Of a DNA stretch of 64,000 nt, positions 9,486 to 19,700 are shown one piece after another. Below the pieces are notes generated by a model, which had not been told where the DNA came from, ran no database searches, and was given only the letters and a program-made list of their open reading frames with translations. The position numbers and the translations under genes were made by a program. Every line of letters starts with the position of its first letter. Position 1 is the stretch's first letter. The DNA comes from Melioribacteraceae bacterium (GTDB lineage Bacteria; Bacteroidota; Ignavibacteria; Ignavibacteriales; Melioribacteraceae): positions 1 to 64,000 of the forward strand of contig JAKIUC010000020.1 of NCBI GenBank assembly GCA_021647785.1, given 5' to 3'.

Positions 9486-10301
9486 TTAGTTCTCATTCAC
9501 ATTGTATAAATGTACATCCGTTTGTGGAAATGGAATCGAGATATTATTTTCATCAAATTTCTTTTTTATATTCTCTGTTGTGTCAGAATAAACTCCCCAA
9601 TAATCAGCGGCATTTACCCAAGGTCTTACCTTAAAATTCACACTACTATCAGCAAGAGTTCCAACAAAAACATCTGGAACTGGATCTTTAAGAATTCTAG
9701 AATCACTACTTAATATTTCCAGAATAACTTTACGTGCTTTATCAATATCATCGGAGTAACCAATTCCAAACTCCATATCAACTCTGCGAGTATCTTTAAT
9801 AGAGAAGTTTGTAATAATTCCACCACCCATTTGAGAATTTGGAACATAAATAACTTTGTTGTCAGGAGTAGTAAGTGTTGTTACAAAAATTCCAATTTCT
9901 TCAACACTTCCCATTACTCCGGCAGCTTCTACAAAATCGCCTACTTTAATTGGTTTAAAAATTATAAGCATAACCCCAGCAGCAAAGTTTGATAGCGAAC
10001 CTTGCAATGCAAAACCAACAGCCAAACCAGCAGCACCGAGTATTGCAATAAATGATGTTGATTCAATTCCAGCTTTATCGATAGCAGCTATTATAACAAA
10101 AATATACAATACAGCTTTCACAAGTCCGGAGAGGAATTTTACCAATGTAGGATCAACTTTTTGTGCATTCATCACCTTTACAACAGATTTGGTCATTATT
10201 CTTGCAATCCAAGTTCCAATAATAAGAATTACTAAAGCTAACAGAATGTTTATTCCATAATTCATTACTAATGATTCAAGTATTTTTAATACATCTTCCA
10301 T
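9486..10301 (-). CDS. mscS: Small-conductance mechanosensitive ion channel (MscS family)
   Basis: Stretch-gated pore that releases solutes on osmotic downshock. The 271-residue protein is the basic MscS size: three N-terminal membrane helices, with the pore helix TM3 in GAAGLAVGFALQGSLSNFAAG (20-residue core) rich in Gly/Ala, then the beta domain IFKPIKVGDFVEAAG and VPNSQMGGGIITNFS, and a C-terminal alpha/beta domain. It is monocistronic and divergent from the TonB-receptor gene, sharing a 251-base upstream region. Confidence 0.93.
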   Translation of the reverse strand: MEDVLKILESLVMNYGINILLALVILIIGTWIARIMTKSVVKVMNAQKVDPTLVKFLSGLVKAVLYIFVIIAAIDKAGIESTSFIAILGAAGLAVGFALQGSLSNFAAGVMLIIFKPIKVGDFVEAAGVMGSVEEIGIFVTTLTTPDNKVIYVPNSQMGGGIITNFSIKDTRRVDMEFGIGYSDDIDKARKVILEILSSDSRILKDPVPDVFVGTLADSSVNFKVRPWVNAADYWGVYSDTTENIKKKFDENNISIPFPQTDVHLYNVNEN

Positions 10302-10552
10302 CTAATACCTCATATAATTTAATATTTAATTATTTCAAAAATGTAAATATAAATTAGCGATAAAAAGGAAAGCAATCAAATGCTGACTTAATATCTTATT
10401 AAAGTATTTGAAAAATGATAATTAAAAAAAATAGCAATAAAAACCAATTTCAAATTGTTAACAATTCAATAACATATCGATAATATTCTGTTAACATCTG
10501 TTTAATAATTTGGGGTTCAAAATAAAAACAAAACAATCTTTGGAAGGATAGT

Positions 10553-13456
10553 ATGATGAAATTATTAACAAGTAAAAAATTAGATATGAAAGAAATTCTT
10601 AAAAAAATATTTTTAACACTGATTCTATTTAGTGTTACTACAAATTTGATATATGGTAAAGATGTTGGCAAAATATACGGAGTGGTAGTAGATGCTGAAC
10701 TTGGTGAAACATTGATAGGTGTAAATGTTTTGATTAAAGGTACAATGCTTGGTGCTGCAACTGATTTAGAGGGCAAATTTATTATTCCTCAATTAGTACC
10801 TGGCAAATATTCAATTGTTATATCTATGATAGGTTATACAAAGCAAATAGTTGAAGGAATAAAAGTTAAGAGAAATGAAGTAACTCGAATAGAAGTTACA
10901 TTACAAACTGAATCTTTTGAAACAGAAGAAGTAATTATTGCAGCAAAAGCAGTAATGAACACTGAGGCATCGTTATTAGCAAAAAGAGAAAAATCAATTG
11001 TAGTTAGTGATGCAGTTAGTTCAGAACAATTTCAAAAAATGGGAAGTAGTAATGCAGCAGAAGCAGCCAAGCAAATAGTGGGTGCTACAGTTGTAAATGG
11101 TAAAGATGTTTTTGTACGTGGTCTTGGAGATAGATATACAAGCACAAACCTTAATGGTGCACAAATTCCGAGTGCTGATCCATACAAGAGATCTGGTTCA
11201 ATAGATATTATTCCTTCAAATTTAATAGATAATATTCAAGCAGTAAAAAGTTTTAGTCCAGATAAACCTGGTGATTTTTCAGGTGGTGCAATTGATGTTC
11301 AAACAAAAGATTTTCCAGAGCAGTTTAATCTTTCATTTAGTGCTTCGGCAAAATACAATAGTGAGTTAAGTTTTAATGAAAATGGACTTGATTATAATGG
11401 TGGTTCATCAGATTGGCTTGGTTACGATGATGGCTCGAGAGCTTTGCCTTCAACAATTGGTAATGATACTTGGATTGCAGATGTTGGTTCAGCTCAGCGA
11501 GATGATCTTTTAGCACAAGAAATTGATGATGTAACAAATTCGTTCAACTCTCAAATGACTCCATTCAAAAGTGCTGCTCCGTTAAACCAAAGTTATGCTC
11601 TATCATTTGGAAATCAGTATGAAGTTTTAGGCAATCAAATTGGTTTAATTGGGAGTTTAACATATAAAAATCAACATTCCGGATATATTGATGGTGAAGT
11701 TAATAGATGGGATAGAGGTGTTGCTGACCCTAATAAAACTCAGTTAGACACCAACTTTGCAATGAGCGATACAAGAAGTGTTTCCGAAGTTGTATTTGGA
11801 GGTCTATTTAAAGTATCAATGAAATTGAATGCAGAGAACTCAATTAGTTTTAACTTTTTATATAATCGGATTGGTGAGAGTACATCAAGATTTGTTAATG
11901 GAAAGTATCCTTATGACATTGATGCAAGTTGGGATTATCAAGCAAGAACACTTCTTTATAAAGAGCGAAATTTAAAATCGTATCAATTAGAAGGAAATCA
12001 TTTATTCGAATCTTTAGGTGCATTAAAAATTGAATGGTTAGCATCCTCAATGAACTCAAGTCAATATGAACCGGATAATAGATTTTTCTATAATTATGAA
12101 ACTAATAATAGAGTATATGGCGTAAAAACTAATCTTCCTCCAGAACGATATTTTCGTGAAACTGACGAATCGCAAAATAGATTTAATGTAAATATTATTT
12201 ATCCATTTAAAATATGGAATAAGCGAACGTCAAAGATTAAAATTGGTGGAGCATATTCAAAAACAGATAGAGCTTTTGATGAGAGAAGGTTTGTTTATAA
12301 TCCAGTTACAAGTGTAGGAAAATATTTAAGAGAAGAGGAAGGAGATGTTGGCGAACTTTTTTCTGAAAAATATCTTGGATGGACTTCACAAGATACTCTT
12401 AGCAGTGGAATGACAATAAATAGATTTTCATTATATATAAATGAAACAGACCAGAGATCCTCTAACTATACTGGTGATAATAGAATTTCTGCTTATTACG
12501 GAATGATTAATTTACCAATTTCTAACTCTTTAAGAGTTATTGCAGGTGCAAGATATGAAACAACAAATATGAAAGTTGTAAGTGCTAAAGATGAAATTGA
12601 AGATGCTGAAATAAATACAAATGATATTCTTCCCTCATTAAGTGTAATCTTTAATCCAATTAAAAATATGAATTTTAGATTTTCCTATGGAAGAACGCTT
12701 GCACGCCCATCTTTTAGAGAAATATCTATTTTCCAGAATTATGAATTTAATGGCGGTGATACCTATGTGGGAAATCCAGAATTAGAGAGAACACTTATCG
12801 ATAATATTGATTTAAGATGGGAATGGTTCACAAATCCTGGTGAGGTTTTATCTGTTTCTCTATTTGCAAAAAAGTTTACAAACCCAATTGAATTAAAAAT
12901 TATTGATGCTCCTAATAAAGTAGTTTCTTGGACAAATGTTGACGAAGCTCAAGTTTATGGGTTAGAATTTGAACTACGAAAAAAAATAGAATTTTTATCT
13001 ACATCCTCAAATAATTTTCAAATTGGAGGAAATTTTTCTCTAATACATTCCAAAGTTGATATTGACCCTGATGAACTTGCAAATATTAAAGTATATGATC
13101 CTGATGCTTCATCAACAAGAGAGTTTCAAGGGCAATCCCCCTATATTGTTAATCTATATGTTGATTATGAAAATAGAGATTTAGGATTTACATCAAGTAT
13201 TTACTACAATGTTTTTGGAAAGCGTTTAGCATCAGTTGGATCTCTCGGAACTCCAGATGTATTTGAAACACCTACTAATCTTCTCAACTTCACTTTAACA
13301 AAAACTCTTATTACAAACTTAATGTTTAGACTGAAAGTTGAAAATTTGCTTAATGCTTCTAATCAAAAAGTGCAAGAATTTAAGGGAGAAACATATATAT
13401 ATAGCAGTTATTTAAGAGGACGAAGGTTAACACTCGGACTCACTTATACAATTTAA
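10553..13456 (+). CDS. TonB-dependent receptor with carboxypeptidase-like regulatory domain
   Basis: Outer-membrane receptor for TonB-driven uptake. The 967-residue protein has a signal sequence (about 10-35), a carboxypeptidase-regulatory-like domain (about 40-120: GVVVDAELGETLIGVNV, LEGKFIIPQLVPG), a plug with VRGLGDRYTSTNLNG and PSADPYKRS (about 180-225), SPDKPGDFSGGAIDVQTKDF, and a long beta-barrel ending in an aromatic-rich strand. The plug sequence places it in the receptor group seen in Xanthomonas/Caulobacter and Bacteroidota. The start at 10553 is preceded by GGAAGGA. It lies 24 bases before the T9SS-exported repeat protein and is very probably cotranscribed with it, which suggests that they handle the same ligand. 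The ligand is unknown. Confidence 0.9.
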   Translation: MMKLLTSKKLDMKEILKKIFLTLILFSVTTNLIYGKDVGKIYGVVVDAELGETLIGVNVLIKGTMLGAATDLEGKFIIPQLVPGKYSIVISMIGYTKQIVEGIKVKRNEVTRIEVTLQTESFETEEVIIAAKAVMNTEASLLAKREKSIVVSDAVSSEQFQKMGSSNAAEAAKQIVGATVVNGKDVFVRGLGDRYTSTNLNGAQIPSADPYKRSGSIDIIPSNLIDNIQAVKSFSPDKPGDFSGGAIDVQTKDFPEQFNLSFSASAKYNSELSFNENGLDYNGGSSDWLGYDDGSRALPSTIGNDTWIADVGSAQRDDLLAQEIDDVTNSFNSQMTPFKSAAPLNQSYALSFGNQYEVLGNQIGLIGSLTYKNQHSGYIDGEVNRWDRGVADPNKTQLDTNFAMSDTRSVSEVVFGGLFKVSMKLNAENSISFNFLYNRIGESTSRFVNGKYPYDIDASWDYQARTLLYKERNLKSYQLEGNHLFESLGALKIEWLASSMNSSQYEPDNRFFYNYETNNRVYGVKTNLPPERYFRETDESQNRFNVNIIYPFKIWNKRTSKIKIGGAYSKTDRAFDERRFVYNPVTSVGKYLREEEGDVGELFSEKYLGWTSQDTLSSGMTINRFSLYINETDQRSSNYTGDNRISAYYGMINLPISNSLRVIAGARYETTNMKVVSAKDEIEDAEINTNDILPSLSVIFNPIKNMNFRFSYGRTLARPSFREISIFQNYEFNGGDTYVGNPELERTLIDNIDLRWEWFTNPGEVLSVSLFAKKFTNPIELKIIDAPNKVVSWTNVDEAQVYGLEFELRKKIEFLSTSSNNFQIGGNFSLIHSKVDIDPDELANIKVYDPDASSTREFQGQSPYIVNLYVDYENRDLGFTSSIYYNVFGKRLASVGSLGTPDVFETPTNLLNFTLTKTLITNLMFRLKVENLLNASNQKVQEFKGETYIYSSYLRGRRLTLGLTYTI

Positions 13457-13480
13457 TTTATTTATTATTTAGGAGAAAAA

Positions 13481-16432
13481 ATGAAAAAAACAATTCTTAT
13501 AATCTTAATTATGTTAATAACGTTTATCGTTAGCTTAGCACAAACGTCAGAGTTTTTCGATAAGGTTAATTATAAAGGTGCATTCGGTTCATCAAACTGG
13601 ATGAAAGGCTGGACTGCACTTGACCATTATTCATATCTTGCAGCAAATAAAGTATCGGCTAATACTGTAACAGTTACAGATGCAGATATAAATTCTGGCG
13701 ACCAAATTTATTGGACAGCAAACAACACCTATATTTTAGATGGTTTTGTTTATGTTGAAGATGCTGCCGTTCTTAACATTGAAGCTGGTACAGTAATTAA
13801 AGGTAAAGCAGGGCAGGGTGAAAGTGCTTCAGCTTTAATTATTACTAAGGGTGCAAAAATATTTGCGGAAGGTACGGCAGATAGCCCTATTATCTTTACA
13901 GCAGAAAGCGATGATGTAAATAATCCTGCCGATTTAATTTTACCTGCAACTAACCTTTGGGGCGGAATAATTATACTTGGCAAAGCTCAAATTAATACTT
14001 CAGCCGGAATAGGAAATATTGAAGGTATTCCTGTTGAATCAAGAACAGAATATGGTGGAACTGATGATAATGATAATTCAGGTGTTTTAAGATATGTTTC
14101 TATTCGTCATGGTGGAACAGATATTGGCTCTGGTAAAGAGATTAACGGACTTACTCTTGGTGGTGTAGGTAGAGGAACAACTATTGATTACGTTGAAGTA
14201 TTTCAAAACAATGATGATGGCTTTGAATGGTTTGGCGGAACTGTAAACGCAAAGCACTTAGTCTCTGCCTTTAATGCTGATGATGCTTTTGACCATGATG
14301 AAGGATTACGTGGAAAAATGCAGTTCTTATTTGTAATTCAAGATGTAGATTTTGGTAACAGAACTGGCGAGCATGATGGCGGAACAGATCCTGAAGATGG
14401 TACTCCCTTTGCATATCCTAATACTTATAATGCAACTTTCTTAGGTTCGGGAATGAGTTCTACAAATCCGGATAACGATTATGCATTTAAGATTAGAGAT
14501 AATTGGGGTGGTTCTTATAAAAACTCTATCTTTGGTGACTTTGCTGGAATAGCAATGGATATTGAAGATTTAGAATCAGGGCAAGATGCAAAACAAAGAT
14601 TAGATGATGGAGAGATAATTTTTGAAAACAATATTTGGTTTAAATTTGGTGGCGGTAGTGATTTTAATGCTCTTGGAAAACACGACTACGAAAGTGCATA
14701 CCTGAATAATGCAAATAATGGAAACACAATTGAAGACCCGCAATTAGCAGGAATTTCTAGAGATGCTTATGCAGAATCATTAGACCCTACTGTTACTGGT
14801 GGTTCAGCAGCATATAATAATTTAGCAGAGTACCCAGCTGGGGATGATTTTTTTGATATTGTAAATTATAAGGGTGCTTTTGGTCAAACTAACTGGATGA
14901 AAGGTTGGACAGCTTTAGATCATTATGGATATATTTCTACTGGGAAAACTTCTGCAAACATAATATCAGTTGTTGATTCAGATATAAATTCTGGCGACCA
15001 AATATACTGGACAGTTGATAACACATATATTTTAGATGGTTTTGTATATGTTGAAGATGGTGCAGTTCTTAACATAGAAGCAGGTACTATAATTAAAGGT
15101 AAGGCAGGGCAAGGTGAAAGTGCTTCTGCTCTAATTATTACTAAAGGTGCTAAATTGTTTGCAGAAGGTACAGGTGTAAACCCTATTATTTTTACAGCAG
15201 AAAGTGATGATGTAACGGACCCAACCGATTTAGTTTTGCCTGCAACTAATCTTTGGGGTGGTTTAATTATACTTGGTAATGCTCAAATTAATACTTCATC
15301 CGGGGTTGGAAATATTGAAGGTATTCCTGTTGAACCAAGAACTGAGTATGGTGGCACTAATGATAATGATGGCTCAGGAGTTTTAAGATATATTTCCATT
15401 CGTCATGGTGGTACAGATATTGGCTCTGGTAAAGAAATTAATGGTATAACTCTTGGTGGTGTTGGGTATGGAACTACATTAGATCACATCGAAGTTTTTC
15501 AAAACAATGACGATGGCTTTGAGTGGTTTGGCGGAAAACCAAAAGGGAAATATTTAGTATCTGCTTTTAATGCAGATGATGCTTTCGACCACGATGAAGG
15601 TCTCAGAAGTTTCATGCAATTTTTATTTGTAATTCAAGATGCCGATTTTGGCAACAGAGTTGGAGAACATGATGGAGGCACTGACCCAGAAGATGGTACT
15701 CCTTTTGCATTCCCGCAATCGTATAATGTTACTTATTTAGGATCTGGAATAAACTCGACCAACCCTGATAATGATTATGTATTTAAGATTAGGGATAATT
15801 GGGGTGGTTCTTATAAAAACTCTATCTTTGGTGACTTTGCTGGAATAGCAATGGATATTGAAGATTTAGCATCAGGACAAGATTCGAAGCAAAGATTAGA
15901 TGATGGTGAAATTATTTTTGAAAATAATATTTGGTTTAATTTTGGTGGCGGTAGTGATTTTAATACACTTGGAAAACATGACCACGAAAGTGCATACTTA
16001 AATGATGCAAGTAATGGAAACAGAATTGAAAATCCGCAATTAGCTGGAATATCAAGAGAGCCATATTCTGAAGGCATAGACCCACGTCCAATTGCTGGTG
16101 GAGTGGCTTATCAAAATATTGGTGATTATGTGACAAGTGTAAAAAGAATTAGTGGAGTTGATATAGTTTCCGATTATCAGTTATCACAAAACTATCCTAA
16201 CCCCTTTAATCCAAGCACAAAAATTCAATTTTCAGTACCAAAACAATCTATGGTTAGCTTAACAGTTTATAATATACTTGGACAAAAAATTTCAACACTT
16301 GTAAGTGATGTTAAAACTGCTGGTAGTTACGAATTAAATTTTAATGCATCTAAATTATCTTCAGGTGTTTACATATATCGATTAGAATCAGAAAATAATT
16401 CAATAACAAAGAAAATGACGTTGCTTAAGTAG
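13481..16432 (+). CDS. T9SS-exported protein of two 432-residue repeats (predicted beta-helix)
   Basis: A 983-residue secreted protein of unknown function. After a signal peptide (1-20) come two tandem copies, residues 25-456 and 457 to about 890, both starting FFDxVNYKGAFG and sharing WMKGWTALDHY, FVYVEDxAVLNIEAGTxIKG, NNDDGFEWFGG and RDNWGGSYKNSIFGDFAG. The Gly/Asn/Asp-rich, strand-turn character suggests a right-handed beta-helix. The last 85 residues are a T9SS sorting domain (NYPNPFNPSTKIQFSVP, then YNILGQKI and KKMTLLK), so it should be exported and anchored or released at the cell surface. RBS AGGAG precedes the ATG. It sits between two TonB-dependent receptors and ends at a strong terminator. 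Confidence 0.88.
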   Translation: MKKTILIILIMLITFIVSLAQTSEFFDKVNYKGAFGSSNWMKGWTALDHYSYLAANKVSANTVTVTDADINSGDQIYWTANNTYILDGFVYVEDAAVLNIEAGTVIKGKAGQGESASALIITKGAKIFAEGTADSPIIFTAESDDVNNPADLILPATNLWGGIIILGKAQINTSAGIGNIEGIPVESRTEYGGTDDNDNSGVLRYVSIRHGGTDIGSGKEINGLTLGGVGRGTTIDYVEVFQNNDDGFEWFGGTVNAKHLVSAFNADDAFDHDEGLRGKMQFLFVIQDVDFGNRTGEHDGGTDPEDGTPFAYPNTYNATFLGSGMSSTNPDNDYAFKIRDNWGGSYKNSIFGDFAGIAMDIEDLESGQDAKQRLDDGEIIFENNIWFKFGGGSDFNALGKHDYESAYLNNANNGNTIEDPQLAGISRDAYAESLDPTVTGGSAAYNNLAEYPAGDDFFDIVNYKGAFGQTNWMKGWTALDHYGYISTGKTSANIISVVDSDINSGDQIYWTVDNTYILDGFVYVEDGAVLNIEAGTIIKGKAGQGESASALIITKGAKLFAEGTGVNPIIFTAESDDVTDPTDLVLPATNLWGGLIILGNAQINTSSGVGNIEGIPVEPRTEYGGTNDNDGSGVLRYISIRHGGTDIGSGKEINGITLGGVGYGTTLDHIEVFQNNDDGFEWFGGKPKGKYLVSAFNADDAFDHDEGLRSFMQFLFVIQDADFGNRVGEHDGGTDPEDGTPFAFPQSYNVTYLGSGINSTNPDNDYVFKIRDNWGGSYKNSIFGDFAGIAMDIEDLASGQDSKQRLDDGEIIFENNIWFNFGGGSDFNTLGKHDHESAYLNDASNGNRIENPQLAGISREPYSEGIDPRPIAGGVAYQNIGDYVTSVKRISGVDIVSDYQLSQNYPNPFNPSTKIQFSVPKQSMVSLTVYNILGQKISTLVSDVKTAGSYELNFNASKLSSGVYIYRLESENNSITKKMTLLK
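13553..16140 (+). repeat. Internal tandem duplication (about 1296-nt unit) within the T9SS gene
   Basis: Unit 1 runs 13553-14848 and unit 2 from 14849 to about 16140. Similarity is uneven at DNA level: around 14505-14605 and 15782-15882 the copies are almost identical over about 100 bases, including silent positions, while the segment around 14700-14830 has diverged from its partner. That pattern fits a duplication with later local gene conversion. Confidence 0.85.
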
Positions 16433-16462
16433 TGATTCTTTTCTTTCTCCTTCCAGAGAAAT

Positions 16463-16488
16463 GGCGTCTGTTATCAGACGCCTTTTTT
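16463..16488 (+). terminator. Rho-independent terminator after the T9SS gene
   Basis: A perfect 8-bp GC-rich stem GGCGTCTG (16463-16470)/CAGACGCC (16475-16482) with a TTAT loop is followed directly by TTTTTT. It ends the receptor/T9SS transcript and separates it from the Oar-like receptor. Confidence 0.92.
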
Positions 16489-16669
16489 ATATGTAAAAAA
16501 ATCAAAGAGAATGATTTATCCCTCTTTAGTAAATCAATTATTAACTATAATAAAATTACTTAAAACAAAATGGACTTATAAATAATAAGACCTCGCCTCT
16601 GCTTAAATGGTTTTATGGTTACACATTTTAAAATAAATATTGTATTTTAATACTAACAATTAATCAAAG

Positions 16670-16685
16670 TGTGATTCACATCACA
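16670..16685. promoter_or_regulatory. CRP/FNR-family operator upstream of the Oar-like receptor
   Basis: The 16-base sequence TGTGATTCACATCACA fits TGTGA-N6-TCACA exactly, the consensus half-sites for CRP-type regulators and close to the HcpR consensus. A/T-rich flanks (AAAG before, CAAAA after) also fit. Its right edge is 44 bases from the receptor ATG, so depending on the promoter position it could activate or repress. The regulator is not in the window. Confidence 0.65.
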
Positions 16686-16729
16686 CAAAATTCTTTCACC
16701 AAAAACACACATATTCTTGAGGAGGTATC

Positions 16730-19700
16730 ATGAAAAAAACCCTATCCTTTTTCTTCTTTGTCTCTCTTTTTCTTTCATTATCAATCAACTCTTATTTTGC
16801 TCAAGGTGTTACCACAGCATCAATGAACGGAATAGTATTAGACAAGGATAACAACCCATTACCTTTTGCAAACATTGTAGCTATCCATGTTCCAAGTGGA
16901 ACGCAGTATGGTGTAGCCTCACAAAACAATGGTAGATTTATTTTACAGAACATACGTATTGGCGGTCCTTACACTGTAACAGTTTCGTTTGTTGGGTTCC
17001 AATCGCAAAGTAAAGAGAATATTTATTTAGCTCTTGGTCAAAATGTTAGAGTTGCATTTAAACTTGCAGATGAATCTGTTGATTTATCGGAAGTAGTAGT
17101 ATCGGCAGAACAGGATATGGATTTAAATGCTGATAGAACTGGAGCTGCAACAAACATTTCAAAAAATGAAATAGAGGCATTACCAACAATATCGCGCAGT
17201 ACTTCTGATTATACTCGTTTAACTCCACAAGCCAGTGGTAATAGTTTTGGTGGTAGAAACGAATACTACAACAACTACTCTCTTGATGGTTCTATTTTTA
17301 ACAACTCTTTTGGGTTGGATGTACCAACACCTGGTGGACAAGCTAATGCTCAACCAGTAAGTCTGGACGCTATTGATCAAATTCAAGTTACCATTGCTCC
17401 TTATGATGTTCGGCAAGGTGGTTTTACAGGAGCCGGTATTAATGCGGTAACCAAAAGCGGTACTAATATGTTTCAGGGTTCTGTATATGGATTCATGAGA
17501 AATGAATCGATGATTGGTACTAAAGTTGGCGATACAGATGTTGAGAACCCAGACCTAAGTTATGGACAGTATGGATTTAGACTTGGCGGACCAATTATTA
17601 AGAACAAATTATTCTTCTTTGTTAATGCTGAAATAGAGAGAAGAGAAGAACCAGCTACAACGCTTCTTGCATTTACTCCAGGTGCGAGTGGTGCAAATGT
17701 ATCTAACGTATCAGCAGCAGATTTGGATGAGATAAAAAAAACTTTAATTGATGTTTACGGTTATGACCCTGGTGCATACGAAAACTACAACCACAAAACA
17801 GAAAATGAAAAATTACTTGCAAAAATTGATTGGAACATTAATCAAGATCACGATTTTTCTTTCCGTTATAATTACTTAAGGTCATGGAGGGATGTTCTGC
17901 CACATCCGGCAATATCTTCTGGTGGACGTGGACCCAGTATAAACTCGCTACCTTTTGAAAACACAAGTTATATTATTAATAATGATATAAATTCATTTGT
18001 CTCTGAATTAACAAGCAGATTTGGAAATAACTATTCAAACAACCTTAAAGTTTCATATACAACTTTCAGAGATTATAGAGAATCAAAAAGTGCTAATTTT
18101 CCATCGATTGATATAAACAAAAATGGATTGAACTACACATCTTTTGGATTAGAAAGATTTTCTACTAACAATGTTTTAGACCAAAATGTTTTTCAGATTA
18201 CCAATGATTTTTCAATTTATTTAAATGATCACATTGTTACTGTTGGCGCATCAATGGAAACTTTTGGTTTTTTTAATTCATTTAACTTATTTTACTATCC
18301 AGGTTATACATACAGTTCTATGGATGATTTTAGATTACACACTAATCCTAATGATCCTGATAACTTCCACGATTATAATCAATGGACGGCTGATGCAAAT
18401 AAAAAACCTTATAAAGAACCTCAATTTGGTGTTGGTCAGCTTTCAGTATATGCACAAGACGAATGGCAATTAAATGACCGAATAAAACTTACTGGCGGTA
18501 TCAGAATGGATATGCCAATCTATTTCGATACACCAGAGGCTAATTCAGTAATTGCATCTAAAACATTTAAGGATGAATTTGGAAAAGATGCAACTGTTGA
18601 TGTAAGTAATTTGCCTTCAGCAACTCCATTACTTTCTCCAAGAGTTGGTTTTAACTGGGATATTAAAGGGGATAGAACAACTCAACTACGTGGTGGTACT
18701 GGTGTATTTACTGGGCGTTTACGCTTTGTATGGATTGGAAATCAATTCTCAAACAGAACTGTTGACCCATGGTACACATTCCAAATTAATGCTACAACAG
18801 ATGATTTTAAATGGCCTCAAGTTTGGAGAACAGACTTTGCTATAGACCAAGTATTACCTTGGGGAATGGTTGGTACTATAGAAGGTATTTACAATAAAGA
18901 TATAAATGCTGTTATTCACAAAAATTATAATATGGATCTGCCTACCGGCACATTAAAGGGTGCAGACAATAGAGCCGTTTATCAAGGTTCTGAAAATAAA
19001 ATTAACGATTTTACTGATGAAGGAAGTTGGTTAGATGCTGGTGCTATTGTACTTGATAACACTGATGAAGGATACCAATATAGTTTAACAGCAAAACTTA
19101 GAAAGAACTTCTCTCCATTTGCTTTTGCTAGTGTTGCTTATACTTATTCTCAATCAAAAGATATTACAAGCAGCCCTGGAGAAATTGCTGCTGATGCTTT
19201 CCAATTAAATCCGGTTGTTGGAAATAACAACACTCCAGAATTAAGTTATTCCGATTGGGGAATGGACCATAGATTTATTGGTTACGGTTCTTGGAAATTT
19301 GTGTATGGCGGAAGTTTTGCTACAACCATTTCTATTTTCTTTGAAACTGGTTCGGGTACTAGATTCTCTTATGTTTATGCGGGTGATGTTAATAATGATG
19401 GTATCTGGCAAAACAACGATCTTATTTATGTTCCAAGAGATGCCTCTGAAATTAATTTAGTTCCAACAGATGCAAGCGATACCAGAACCCCTGAAGAGAT
19501 TTGGAATCAATTAAATTCATACATTGAACAGGATGATTATCTTAGTACAAGAAGAGGTGATTATGCAGAAAGAAATGGTGCGGTTAGTCAATGGTTTAAC
19601 CAACTTGATTTAAGAATTCTTCAAGATTTTGCACTAAATATTGGTGATAATAAACATACCTTTCAGTTAAGTCTCGATTTCTTAAATATTGGAAATATGT

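Noticed and set aside
13553-16140. Possible CRISPR-like or mobile repeat because of repeated DNA blocks
   Set aside because: The repeats are coding, in frame, about 1.3 kb long, and have no short-spacer periodicity.
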